DNA of 32,340 bases from positions 1 through 32,340 of the forward strand of contig DYMG01000025.1 of assembly GCA_020721655.1 (NCBI GenBank). The letters run 5' to 3'. Positions 24,842-32,340 of this stretch are shown one piece after another; within the stretch, counting starts at the first letter, position 1; every line of letters starts with the position of its first letter. The translations under genes and the position numbers were made by a program. Below the pieces are notes generated by a model. It was not told the DNA's origin, made no database searches, and was given only the letters and a program-made list of their open reading frames with translations. The DNA is from Paludibacter propionicigenes (GTDB lineage: Bacteria; Bacteroidota; Bacteroidia; Bacteroidales; JAFGXI01).

Positions 24842-25666
24842 ATGAATTTCGATAAATTATTTGAAAATATAAAAGAAAAGCAGAGCTTTTTATGTGTTGG
24901 TTTAGATACTGATATTGAAAAAATTCCGGTACATTTAAAACAACTCGCCGACCCTATTTTTGAGTTCAATAAACAAATTATTGATGCTACGGTAAATTAC
25001 ACAATTGCATATAAACCAAATTTAGCATTTTACGAAAGTATGGGTATTGCCGGATTGCTTAGTTTAGAAAAAACGGTTCAATACTTAAACAAAAACTACC
25101 CGAATGTATTTTTAATTGCCGATGCAAAGCGTGGCGATATAGGAAATACTTCGAAAATGTATGCCAAAGCATTTTTTGAAAATATGCTTTTTGATAGCGT
25201 TACGGTTGCACCTTATATGGGTAAAGATAGCGTTTCGCCTTTTTTAGAGTATAAAAATAAATGGGTTATTTTATTAGCACTTACATCAAACGAAGGTGCT
25301 TACGATTTTCAGTTTACACAAGAGAACAATGTTAAGCTTTTTGAAAATGTTTTAAAAAAATCGCTAAAATGGGGTACAAAAGAAAATATGATGTATGTTG
25401 TTGGTGCCACAAAAGCTGAACTTTTGAAAGATATTAGGAAAATTGTTCCAAATCATTTTTTGTTGGTTCCGGGAGTTGGAGCACAAGGTGGTAGCCTAAA
25501 CGAAGTTTCGAAATATGGTATGAACAAAACTTGCGGATTAATAGTAAATTCGAGTAGAAATATAATTTATGCCGATAATTCTATCAATTTTGCTAATATT
25601 GCTGCAGAAAAAGCTAAAGAAATTCAAATAGAAATGAAACACCTTCTTAATAAATACTTAAAATAA
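24842..25666 (+). CDS. pyrF: Orotidine-5'-phosphate decarboxylase, subfamily 2
   Basis: Final step of de novo UMP synthesis: OMP to UMP plus CO2. The 274-residue length and sequence fit the longer subfamily-2 enzymes. 'FLCVGLDTD' holds the first substrate contact, 'KPNLAFYE' follows, and the catalytic Asp-Lys cluster is '[13 protein letters not shown]'. 'VAPYMGKDS' and '[10 protein letters not shown]' form the later barrel loops. The downstream membrane-protein gene starts on the very next base after the stop. Confidence 0.95.
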   Translation: MNFDKLFENIKEKQSFLCVGLDTDIEKIPVHLKQLADPIFEFNKQIIDATVNYTIAYKPNLAFYESMGIAGLLSLEKTVQYLNKNYPNVFLIADAKRGDIGNTSKMYAKAFFENMLFDSVTVAPYMGKDSVSPFLEYKNKWVILLALTSNEGAYDFQFTQENNVKLFENVLKKSLKWGTKENMMYVVGATKAELLKDIRKIVPNHFLLVPGVGAQGGSLNEVSKYGMNKTCGLIVNSSRNIIYADNSINFANIAAEKAKEIQIEMKHLLNKYLK

Positions 25667-26086
25667 ATGCTTGATATAGACAAAATATTTAAAAAATTTG
25701 CAATTATGGCTTTTGTATTTGCTTTTTTACTAGTTGCAATTGGTTATATTGTATTTTTTATTATAAAACCCGAACTTTTTAATTTAGCAATGCCAATAAT
25801 GTTGTTATATGTTTTAGCAATTACATTGCTTTCGCACAACAAAATGTTAAAATCGCTTGAAAAAAGAGCAATGGTTTTTGTTAATATTTTTATGATGTTT
25901 ACAGGGATTAAACTTTTGTCGTATTTAGTATTTATAACCATTGTTGCACTAATAACGACAAAAAATTTAATACCTTTTGTTGCAAGTTTTTTTGTGGTTT
26001 ATTTAGTGTTTACAATTTTTGAAACAAACTCGATATTAAAATATTCAAAAAAAGATAATTTTATTAACCAAAACAACACGCAGTAA
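25667..26086 (+). CDS. Small four-helix membrane protein of unknown function
   Basis: A 139-residue hydrophobic protein that I do not recognise. It has four predicted membrane helices (about 13-34, 38-55, 65-90, 95-117), short loops, and a charged tail rich in Lys/Asn ('KYSKKDNFINQNN'). Its ATG follows directly on the pyrF stop (TAAATG), so it should be translated from the same mRNA by re-initiation. The two may be linked only by transcription. It could be an ATP-synthase-I-like or other small integral protein; there is no motif to decide. Confidence 0.7.
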   Translation: MLDIDKIFKKFAIMAFVFAFLLVAIGYIVFFIIKPELFNLAMPIMLLYVLAITLLSHNKMLKSLEKRAMVFVNIFMMFTGIKLLSYLVFITIVALITTKNLIPFVASFFVVYLVFTIFETNSILKYSKKDNFINQNNTQ

Positions 26087-26151
26087 TTCAGGTGTTTAGT
26101 AAAAAAAAGCAAAAATAATTAACAATCAATACATTTAAAATTAAATAATTG

Positions 26152-26159
26152 TAAATTTG
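26152..26159 (+). promoter_or_regulatory. Promoter -7 box for the FtsB/DivIC-like gene
   Basis: TAAATTTG, 19 bases before the ATG at 26178, matches TAnnTTTG. Confidence 0.5.
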
Positions 26160-26177
26160 AAAACTTTGTAACAAAAA

Positions 26178-26489
26178 ATGCTTAAAAAAGATAATTTATT
26201 TAAACTATTGCCATATTTAAAAAATAAATATGTTTTAGCAATTCTTATTTTTATTGTTTGGATAAGTTTTATTGATGAAAACCGTCTTATTGATAGGTTT
26301 GACGCTATTAAAGAAGTAAATAATTTAAAAGAACAAAACAATTATTATAAAGAACAAATTGCAAAAAACAACACAAAATTAAATGAATTGCAGACTAACA
26401 AAGAAAATTTAGAGCGTTTTGCTCGCGAGCAATATTTAATGAAAAAACCTAACGAAGACGTTTTTGTAATAGTTCAAGAAATAGAATAA
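26178..26489 (+). CDS. FtsB/DivIC-like septum formation initiator
   Basis: A 103-residue bitopic membrane protein with a short basic cytoplasmic N-terminus, one transmembrane helix (about 17-35), a coiled coil (about 44-82) and a C-terminal 'ERFAREQYLMKKPNEDVFVI' segment typical of FtsB/DivIC. These proteins join FtsL and FtsQ in the divisome and link chromosome segregation to septal wall synthesis. Length and order are normal. Three bases separate its stop from that of the converging CDF gene, within a short AT palindrome (26485-26502) that is not a convincing terminator. Confidence 0.85.
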   Translation: MLKKDNLFKLLPYLKNKYVLAILIFIVWISFIDENRLIDRFDAIKEVNNLKEQNNYYKEQIAKNNTKLNELQTNKENLERFAREQYLMKKPNEDVFVIVQEIE

Positions 26490-26492
26490 TAT

Positions 26493-27380
26493 CTATATTA
26501 TTTTGTCTTTGGTGTCGTTATATTCAAATTCTGGTTGAATGGTTATGTGAAAAATATTATACGCCTTTAAATCAATGGTTATATTTTCTAATATTTTTTC
26601 AAAATCTGAAATTCTCATATCATTTTCTAAATCAATATGAGCATCAAAAATAATATCGTTATCGTTAATTTGCCAAATATGAATATGGTGTATGTTTTTT
26701 ATACCTTTAATTTGTTCAATTTTGTTAGAAATTTCGGCAATATTTATACTATCTGGAGTAAACTGCATTAGTATTTTTATTGACGATTTAAAAATATCCC
26801 AACTCATATACAATAAATATATTGCAATTAGTATTGAAAAAAGTGCATCTATACTATAAAATTCAAGATATTTCATTACAATGCCACCAACAAGAACTCC
26901 TACAGAGGTTATCATATCGGAAAATAAGTGAATATATGCCGATTTCATATTCAAATTATGCTTTGAATCTTTTTTTAAAAGCAAAACGCTAAACCCATTT
27001 ACAAAAATGCTTGCTATTGCCAAATAAATTACCCAAATACTGTCAATTTTATGAGGTTTTAATACTAATTCAATTGAATTAATTAATATTATTATAGCAA
27101 TTACAATTAAAGTAATAGAATTAATAAACGCAGCTAAAATTTCTGAACGCTGATAACCAAAAGTGTGATTAAAATTTGCACTTTTTTTTGCTAATTTATT
27201 GGCTATATAGCTAATAACTAACGACAAAACATCACTAAAATTATGAGCAGCATCGGTAATAAGAGCCATACTGCCAGAAAATATACCACCAATAAGTTGA
27301 GCTACTGAAATTGCAATATTCAATATTATTGATATTGCAATATTTTTTGAATTTATGGTGTTTTCTGTTTTTTGGGTCAT
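26493..27380 (-). CDS. Cation diffusion facilitator (CzcD/ZitB-type) metal exporter
   Basis: A 295-residue inner-membrane antiporter that exports Zn2+ (possibly Co2+/Cd2+) against protons. Six helices are visible. The tetrahedral transport site is made by HxxxD on helix 2 (H46, D50 in DAAHNFSD) and HxxxD on helix 5 (H151, D155 in HLFSD). The C-terminal cytoplasmic dimerisation domain ('KGIKNIHHIHIWQINDNDIIFDAHIDLEND') follows. A cytoplasmic His-rich loop is absent. It ends the leftward run from the sigma-54 activator, 10 bases after the barrel gene. Confidence 0.9.
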   Translation of the reverse strand: MTQKTENTINSKNIAISIILNIAISVAQLIGGIFSGSMALITDAAHNFSDVLSLVISYIANKLAKKSANFNHTFGYQRSEILAAFINSITLIVIAIIILINSIELVLKPHKIDSIWVIYLAIASIFVNGFSVLLLKKDSKHNLNMKSAYIHLFSDMITSVGVLVGGIVMKYLEFYSIDALFSILIAIYLLYMSWDIFKSSIKILMQFTPDSINIAEISNKIEQIKGIKNIHHIHIWQINDNDIIFDAHIDLENDMRISDFEKILENITIDLKAYNIFHITIQPEFEYNDTKDKII

Positions 27381-27390
27381 TTTATTTTAG

Positions 27391-28968
27391 TTAAAAGTCG
27401 TAATAATAATTTTTAAGAGCGGTTTTAATTCCAAAATAATAAAATTCGGTATTGCTTTTATTTCCAATAATTTCATAACGATGTGTGTATTCAAAAAACA
27501 CTTGAAAATTTGTTACTGGGTTTATTAGATAAGCTATTTGAAAATTATGATAAATTCTTTCGGTTTTGTTACCATCTCCTATTTTAGCTTCTAAAATTGG
27601 GTTTAAACTTGCAGAATTATCAGATTTAAATATGTTTACTCCATAATTTGTTTCAACACCGTTTATTAGTTGGTCTGTTGATGTGTTTATGTAATTTACT
27701 CTAAAATTTAGCATAATATCTTTAAATCGGTATTGCAAAACTGCCATAATTTCGGAAAAACCGCTACCAATAGGGTGTGCAAGTGGTTGATTATAATACG
27801 AATAGTTCTGATACTTGTCGGTATGTGAATATGTATAAGGTTTTACCCAATTGTATTCGGTTTGAAAATATAAGTTATTGATTGAAAACAAATTAAAAGA
27901 TTTTGTGCCAATTTGGTAGCCATATTTTTTATCAACATCATCATCAATCATAAATTGATAATAAGTTTGAATTCCTTTAGAAATTTTTAATTTAGATGTT
28001 AGTCCAACAAGAACATTGTTTTTATGGCTAAATCCATATCCTATTGCACGACTAAAAATTATTGGATTAAAATAGCTTGAGGGAAAAATATTATTTATGC
28101 CATTTTCGGAAGTCTTATATATAACACCTTCAAAAACACCAATTTGCAAATAGTTGTTAAAAATATAGTTTAAAAATAAAAACGACCCATGTGTTCTTTG
28201 GTATGCCAATAAGCGAGTATCTGCTTTACTTGCACGCTGAAAAGCTGTTAACAGATAAATATATTGCAATTTTTTAAAAGTACTAATTATTTTAAAACTT
28301 GGGTAGCTCAAAGTATTGTCCGACAAAAGTAGCGATCTGTATCCCTCACCAATAAAATTTTTATCGTGTCCTAAACTAAAATTAAGCCATTTTACTGGGG
28401 TAAAAGATATTATTCCTGAAGCGTTTGCATAATCGAACCCCGAGCCTTTAAAATTGCGTAGCCTACCTTGTCCGGGTATTACAACTTGCTGTTTTGCATA
28501 ATTTGAAATGTAATTTGGGAAAAATGCTTGATTTTCGTAAAAATCGGTTTTAAATGATAGTTTTTCGGTTATATTGCCTTTTATTTCAACGCCACGTGTA
28601 TTTACACTTAAGTTTGAGTCGAGGTTATCTTTACCAAAAGCGAAATTAAAAATTGGGTTTATTTCTAAAAAAAAATCGTTTTCGTTAACCTTAATAAGGC
28701 TTTCAGTTCGTAGCTTTTTCCATAAAATTTTGTGTTTAATTTTTGATAAAATTACGCTGTCGCGATTAAATTCGTAAATTACCGAATCGTATTTAAAGTT
28801 TAAATTAGATTTCAAAATAGGTTTAAACCCTGTATGTATATATGTTTTCTGTGAATTTAGTGTTTTATCTATTTTATATTTAGAATAGTTGTCTAAATTA
28901 CTAAATTGTTGCTGAGCTAATGTGCTAATACTTAATATTAAAAATGTATATAATAAAAAAGGTCGCAT
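27391..28968 (-). CDS. Outer-membrane beta-barrel protein, RemB/Wzi-like
   Basis: A 525-residue protein with a signal peptide (MRPFLLYTFLILSISTLAQ) followed by many alternating hydrophobic/aromatic strands typical of an outer-membrane barrel. A central stretch, 'VKWLNFSLGHDKNFIGEGYRSLLLSDN', resembles Wzi-type capsule-assembly barrels and the Bacteroidota gliding-associated RemB group. I cannot separate these two options by eye. No catalytic motif and no T9SS tail; it ends in the aromatic-rich 'NYYYDF', as barrels recognised by BAM often do. It begins 6 bases after the M64 peptidase stop, so the two are probably made together. Confidence 0.6.
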   Translation of the reverse strand: MRPFLLYTFLILSISTLAQQQFSNLDNYSKYKIDKTLNSQKTYIHTGFKPILKSNLNFKYDSVIYEFNRDSVILSKIKHKILWKKLRTESLIKVNENDFFLEINPIFNFAFGKDNLDSNLSVNTRGVEIKGNITEKLSFKTDFYENQAFFPNYISNYAKQQVVIPGQGRLRNFKGSGFDYANASGIISFTPVKWLNFSLGHDKNFIGEGYRSLLLSDNTLSYPSFKIISTFKKLQYIYLLTAFQRASKADTRLLAYQRTHGSFLFLNYIFNNYLQIGVFEGVIYKTSENGINNIFPSSYFNPIIFSRAIGYGFSHKNNVLVGLTSKLKISKGIQTYYQFMIDDDVDKKYGYQIGTKSFNLFSINNLYFQTEYNWVKPYTYSHTDKYQNYSYYNQPLAHPIGSGFSEIMAVLQYRFKDIMLNFRVNYINTSTDQLINGVETNYGVNIFKSDNSASLNPILEAKIGDGNKTERIYHNFQIAYLINPVTNFQVFFEYTHRYEIIGNKSNTEFYYFGIKTALKNYYYDF

Positions 28969-28974
28969 TAAAAA

Positions 28975-30243
28975 TTATTTGGTGTAAAATTCTATAATTT
29001 GTAAAATAGATTTTTCGCAAACCGGACAATAGCCAACGCCAAGCGATTTCATTTCGCATTTTTGATATGGTCTGTAAAAACCTTTAGCCATATAACCCGC
29101 ACCTTCGTAAAGTCCAATACTATTGGCATATTCTTTCGTTTCTGGTGTAGGTTGAGGAATTGTTTTATCAATCATATTTTTCCATTTTTTATCGAAATTA
29201 ACCAAATTTGTTATGTTTGGCTCCCAAGGTTCAACACCTTTAGGGTAAAACTCATCAGATAAGCCATTATCAACATATTCGTCGGCTAAACCGCCAAAAG
29301 CGTGTCCAAATTCGTGTAAAAACACATATTTAGCATATTCATTATCGGCACTACAAACGCTCCAAAAATTGTAAATTCCACCACCGCCATACATCTCGGA
29401 GTTTACTATTACATAAATTTGGTCGTAAGGCACAAGCGATGCGGCATCGCGTAAGTTTTTTATGTCTGAAGTTGTTAAATAGCGTTCGCTATCAAAAGTC
29501 CAGAAATTTGAATTTATTGCTGTTTGTTTCCAAATATTTTGTCCGGGAATATCTGTTCCACTTTCGTTAGATATTACTTCTACTCCCCAAATATTAAATT
29601 TTGTTTTATTTTCTTTAAAAGGACTATACGTGAATAAATAGTTTGCAAAGCGTTTTGCATCGGCATATAATTTTTGTGTTTCTAATTTTGTGTAGCCATC
29701 AAAAATGAATGCTATATCTACTTTGTTTTTTGAGTCGCCATTTTTAAGAATTTCAAATGTTTTGTAATTAGCTGATTTTTCTTTTTTCACAAATTTACTT
29801 TGAGGGTCTATTTCTACAGAAAAAAGATTAAAATACGTACCTTTTTTGTCGCGACGGTCTATCTTAAAAATTATTTCGTTTTTTGGGTACGGAAATGTTG
29901 CAACTTCGTAAAAACTTTTGTTAGTTGTTTTAGCTTCGGTTGTGGTTTGCCATTCTTTAAATAAATTATCGGAGCCTCTACTATATATAAGTTTATTGGT
30001 TTTTTTATCAATTATTTTAACCATAAAATTGCCATAAAAAAACGTGTCAATTAAATTTATTTGCGACCCGCCCCAAAAAGGTTCATCTTTAATTTCGTTT
30101 AAAAATATTTCTTCTTTTTGGCTGTTTCCAACGTGAGAATAATCTACCCTCATAGATTTATTGAAAAAATAATTGTCGAACACTATTTCTTGCGAAAAGC
30201 TTAAGTTGCTCGATAAAATAAAGATAGTTACTATTTTATACAT
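28975..30243 (-). CDS. M64 (IgA peptidase-like) family metallopeptidase
   Basis: A 422-residue exported protein. Signal peptide (1-18), an N-terminal M64 beta domain (about 20-150, 'YSHVGN...GNFMVKI'), then the catalytic domain from about 170 ('NKVDIAFIFDGYT') to the zinc site 'FLHEFGHAFGGLADEY' (H310, E311, H314; D321 probably completes the metal site). The M64 type enzyme of Clostridium ramosum cleaves human IgA, but most Bacteroidota members are uncharacterised. A C-terminal CxxC ('GYCPVCEK') is present. There is no T9SS tail, so it is probably periplasmic or outer-membrane associated, unlike the M1 enzyme in this window. Confidence 0.88.
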   Translation of the reverse strand: MYKIVTIFILSSNLSFSQEIVFDNYFFNKSMRVDYSHVGNSQKEEIFLNEIKDEPFWGGSQINLIDTFFYGNFMVKIIDKKTNKLIYSRGSDNLFKEWQTTTEAKTTNKSFYEVATFPYPKNEIIFKIDRRDKKGTYFNLFSVEIDPQSKFVKKEKSANYKTFEILKNGDSKNKVDIAFIFDGYTKLETQKLYADAKRFANYLFTYSPFKENKTKFNIWGVEVISNESGTDIPGQNIWKQTAINSNFWTFDSERYLTTSDIKNLRDAASLVPYDQIYVIVNSEMYGGGGIYNFWSVCSADNEYAKYVFLHEFGHAFGGLADEYVDNGLSDEFYPKGVEPWEPNITNLVNFDKKWKNMIDKTIPQPTPETKEYANSIGLYEGAGYMAKGFYRPYQKCEMKSLGVGYCPVCEKSILQIIEFYTK

Positions 30244-30271
30244 TTTTTTAATTTTCTAAGTTGCTAAACAA

Positions 30272-30796
30272 TTACCAATTTGAAACTGATGCGTTAAAAA
30301 TATCGTCGTTTATTTTGTCTATTATCTCTTTAACAAGCTCACCTTCAACAGCATCTAAAGAAGAGCTTGATGGAAAATCGGAATATTGTGAAAACGATTT
30401 TTCAAAATCTTGAGTTGAGTCTTTTGTGTTAACGTATTTCACTTTTATGGTTATTGTAAGTCTTGTTTGCGAGGCTAAATCGCCGGTAATGGCTGCTGGA
30501 GTTGTTCTATAGTCGGTTATTTCTCCACTAAATTGCAAATCGCCGTCTTCTTTCATTAGTTCTAAACTTGTTTGACTTACAAATTTGTCTTTTAATGCCT
30601 CTGTAAATGTTTGGCTTAAAGATGGGTTAACTAATGTTGAATAGTTTGGGAAAAAAGCTATAGAAATAGTTTTTATGTTTGGCGAAATTGATGCTCCTGT
30701 AAAAGAATAGTTTATTTTACAGGAAAAAATGGCAAGTAGTATTATTGATAGTATTACTATTTTTAAGCTTCCTAATTTTATATTATTGTATGCCAT
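30272..30796 (-). CDS. lptE: LPS-assembly lipoprotein LptE family
   Basis: A 174-residue lipoprotein with a hydrophobic signal and lipobox 'LAIFSC' (C26 becomes the lipidated N-terminus), then 'YSFTGASISPNIKTISIAFFPN', the start signature of Bacteroidota LptE. LptE plugs the LptD barrel and helps place lipopolysaccharide in the outer leaflet. Its start overlaps the end of the sigma-54 activator gene by 14 bases, a pairing seen across Bacteroidota. The usual downstream TPR and secG genes are not here; an M64 peptidase follows instead. Confidence 0.87.
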   Translation of the reverse strand: MAYNNIKLGSLKIVILSIILLAIFSCKINYSFTGASISPNIKTISIAFFPNYSTLVNPSLSQTFTEALKDKFVSQTSLELMKEDGDLQFSGEITDYRTTPAAITGDLASQTRLTITIKVKYVNTKDSTQDFEKSFSQYSDFPSSSSLDAVEGELVKEIIDKINDDIFNASVSNW

Positions 30797-32018
30797 ATTC
30801 TTTAATTTTTCGGTAAAGTGTACGTTCTGAAATTCCGAGTTCTAATGCGGCAATTTTTCTTTTTCCATTATGTTTCTCTAAAGCTTTAAGAATTAGTTCT
30901 TTCTCTTTTTCGGAAAGCGAAAATGTTTCTTCTACAAATTCTTCGGTATATTCTATTGGCGAATCTTGTATTAAATCGTAATCTTTCCGAGAAATGGTTT
31001 CGTTAGGTATATGTGTTGCTTTTTCTTGCGAGTAATCTCTAATAAAATTTGCTTTTTCTATATTCGATAAGTTTGGTTTGTTTATGTTATCGCTTATTAA
31101 ATCGGCAACTATCAATTTTAAATCCGACATATCTTTTTTCATATCGAAAAGTACTTTGTAAAGTATTTCTCTTTCAGAATTAAATGTTTTTTCGTCAACC
31201 CCCGACGCATCGTATAGTGCTGGTAAGTTCGAAATATCGGAATATGGTAAGTATTTGTTTATTGTTTCGCCTGTTATTACTCTGTTTTCTTCTATTATTG
31301 ATAGTTGTTCGGTTATGTTTTTTAGTTGTCGTATATTTCCTGGCCAACGAAAATTAATTAATAATGTAATAGCATCGTCGGTTAATTTTATATTTGGCAT
31401 TCTATATTTTTCGGCAAAATCGTTTGCAAATTTTCTAAAAAGTAGGTGTATATCTTCTTTGCGTTCGCGTAATGGTTTTAATTTTATTGGAACTGTGTTT
31501 AAGCGGTAAAATAAATCTTCACGAAATTTTCCTTTTTTTATGGCTTCCGGAATGTTTAAATTTGTTGCTGCCACAACTCTAACGTTAGTTTTTTGAATTA
31601 TTGATGAACCTACTTTCATAAATTCGCCTGCTTCTAAAACACGCAAAAGCCGAACTTGTGTTGATAGTGGTAGTTCTCCAACCTCATCTAAAAAAATTGT
31701 TCCACCATCGGCAACCTCAAAATAGCCTTTTCGTTTTTCTGTTGCTCCGGTAAACGAACCTTTTTCGTGGCCAAAAAGTTCCGAATCTATTGTGCCTTCT
31801 GGAATAGCTCCGCAGTTTACTGCAATATAATTATTGTGCTTTCGTGAGCTAAATTGGTGAATTATTTGTGGAAATACCTCTTTTCCTACACCACTTTCTC
31901 CAGTTATTAGTACCGATAAGTCGGTATTTGCAACTTGCACTGCAATTTCAATAGCTCTATTTATAGATGCTTCGTTGCCTATTATTCCAAATCGTTGTTT
32001 AATTTTTTGTGTATCCAT
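30783..32018 (-). CDS. Sigma-54-dependent transcriptional activator (AAA+ / Fis HTH)
   Basis: A 411-residue bacterial enhancer-binding protein without an N-terminal receiver or sensor domain. The AAA+ core starts almost at once: Walker A GESGVGKE (40-47), GSFTGA sigma-54 contact loop (87-92; the usual GAFTGA with Ser), Walker B TIFLDE (107-112), arginine-finger region 'FREDLFYRLN'. A linker of about 100 residues leads to a Fis-type HTH ('NGKRKIAALELGISERTLYRKIKEYG'). I start at 32018 because the in-frame methionine at 32039 falls inside a TAACTTTG promoter box. Control must come through expression level or a partner, as no input domain is seen. Confidence 0.93.
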   Translation of the reverse strand: MDTQKIKQRFGIIGNEASINRAIEIAVQVANTDLSVLITGESGVGKEVFPQIIHQFSSRKHNNYIAVNCGAIPEGTIDSELFGHEKGSFTGATEKRKGYFEVADGGTIFLDEVGELPLSTQVRLLRVLEAGEFMKVGSSIIQKTNVRVVAATNLNIPEAIKKGKFREDLFYRLNTVPIKLKPLRERKEDIHLLFRKFANDFAEKYRMPNIKLTDDAITLLINFRWPGNIRQLKNITEQLSIIEENRVITGETINKYLPYSDISNLPALYDASGVDEKTFNSEREILYKVLFDMKKDMSDLKLIVADLISDNINKPNLSNIEKANFIRDYSQEKATHIPNETISRKDYDLIQDSPIEYTEEFVEETFSLSEKEKELILKALEKHNGKRKIAALELGISERTLYRKIKEYGIQ

Positions 32019-32036
32019 AACAAGTGCACTTTTTTG

Positions 32037-32044
32037 CAAAGTTA
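32037..32044 (-). promoter_or_regulatory. Promoter -7 box for the sigma-54 activator operon
   Basis: TAACTTTG on the minus strand, 19 bases before the ATG at 32018: exact TAnnTTTG match. The usual TTTG at -33 is not seen; a TGACA/TGTCA dyad occupies that place. Confidence 0.6.
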
Positions 32045-32061
32045 ATGTTTTTTATCTTAAT

Positions 32062-32074
32062 TGACATTTTGTCA
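32062..32074. promoter_or_regulatory. Dyad TGACA-N3-TGTCA, possible operator
   Basis: A perfect 5-bp dyad with 3-base centre at about -25 to -37 relative to the predicted start of the sigma-54 activator mRNA, where a regulator would overlap the -33 region. No protein is known for it. Confidence 0.4.
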
Positions 32075-32270
32075 TATCAAAAAAAGAGGCTGTGTAAAAA
32101 GTAAATTTACAAAATAGTTTGTACTTCTGAACAAATGCGGAACACTGTATTTTATAAATAGTGTCGGTATAAAACCTAACGGATATAAATAATGCTATAA
32201 TATCAAAAATAGAACCGAGCGGGTTTATTGTGATGGCTTGCAAAACATATAATTTCACAAGCTTATTGTT

Positions 32271-32300
32271 AAAAAACCAATTTTTTTAGAAACGTTTTTT
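32271..32300 (-). terminator. Weak hairpin after the right-edge reading frame
   Basis: On the minus strand AAAAAAC (32300-32294) pairs with GTTTTTT (32277-32271) across a 16-base loop, just after the stop at 32303. AT-only stem, so weak. Confidence 0.3.
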
Positions 32301-32302
32301 GT

Positions 32303-32338
32303 TTATTCTTTTACAATTTTTTGCGTTATACTTTCTCC
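32303..32338 (-). CDS. Possible last codons of a T9SS cargo gene (partial)
   Basis: Reading leftward from the window edge, one frame gives GESITQKIVKE and then a stop. This pattern (small turn, polar strand, '(K/Q)KIVK(E/Q)' end) matches the last beta strand of T9SS C-terminal sorting domains. Only 11 residues are visible and the other frames also close quickly, so this is a hint, not a firm call. The stretch between it and the sigma-54 activator promoter holds no gene that I can support. Confidence 0.3.
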   Translation of the reverse strand, partial: GESITQKIVKE

Positions 32339-32340
32339 TG

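Noticed and set aside
26485-26502. AT-only palindrome between the FtsB-like and CDF genes as a shared terminator
   Set aside because: The stem has no G-C pairs and only a 2-base loop, so it cannot form a stable terminator.
32052-32258. Minus-strand reading frame of 68 codons near the right end
   Set aside because: No recognisable domain; it would run into the promoter of the sigma-54 activator. Composition looks non-coding.

Overview
The window is AT-rich bacterial chromosome from a member of the Bacteroidota, most likely Bacteroidales or a close relative; the species cannot be named. Four observations support this. Two proteins end in type IX secretion (T9SS) C-terminal sorting domains. Several spacers carry the Bacteroidota promoter signature TAnnTTTG, two of them with TTTG exactly 19 bases upstream. 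There is a DUF6089–uppS–bamA–ompH block and a sigma-54-activator/lptE pair. M64 peptidase, RemB/Wzi-like barrel and membrane-TPR-HTH regulator families are present. I found no tRNA, rRNA, CRISPR array, phage or intact insertion sequence.

Layout. 1–2602: the end of a TIGR01212 radical SAM gene (cut by the left edge), a hairpin-rich repeat, and a POT-family peptide transporter. 2854–9183: a leftward envelope block of three tandem DUF6089 beta-barrel paralogues, then uppS, bamA and ompH, closed by a terminator. 9375–13301: a GDP-mannose pyrophosphorylase gene facing sppA across a shared bidirectional terminator, then accA. 13460–16208: a HAD phosphatase gene and a three-gene operon (acyl carrier protein, LpxL-like acyltransferase, O-methyltransferase) that resembles part of an aryl-polyene/flexirubin-type lipid pathway without its ketosynthases. 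16288–20008: a T9SS-exported choice-of-anchor protein, a second copy of the hairpin repeat, and a membrane TPR/LuxR-type regulator. 20003–24740: a leftward operon of an M1 peptidase with T9SS tail, tadA, and a PorE-like TPR/beta-propeller/OmpA protein. 24842–26489: rightward pyrF, a small membrane protein and a FtsB/DivIC-like gene. 26493–32018: a leftward run of sigma-54 activator, lptE, M64 peptidase, RemB-like barrel and CDF metal exporter. The right edge may hold the last codons of another T9SS cargo.

Functional theme. Most of the window builds or uses the outer membrane: BamA and OmpH assemble barrels, LptE helps insert LPS, UppS makes the lipid carrier, ManC supplies GDP-mannose, and AccA supplies malonyl-CoA. 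The T9SS exports at least two gene products encoded here, and the PorE-like protein may be part of that machine. The least explained parts are the ACP/acyltransferase/methyltransferase mini-operon, the triplicated DUF6089 genes with separate promoters, and the two copies of a palindromic dispersed repeat.
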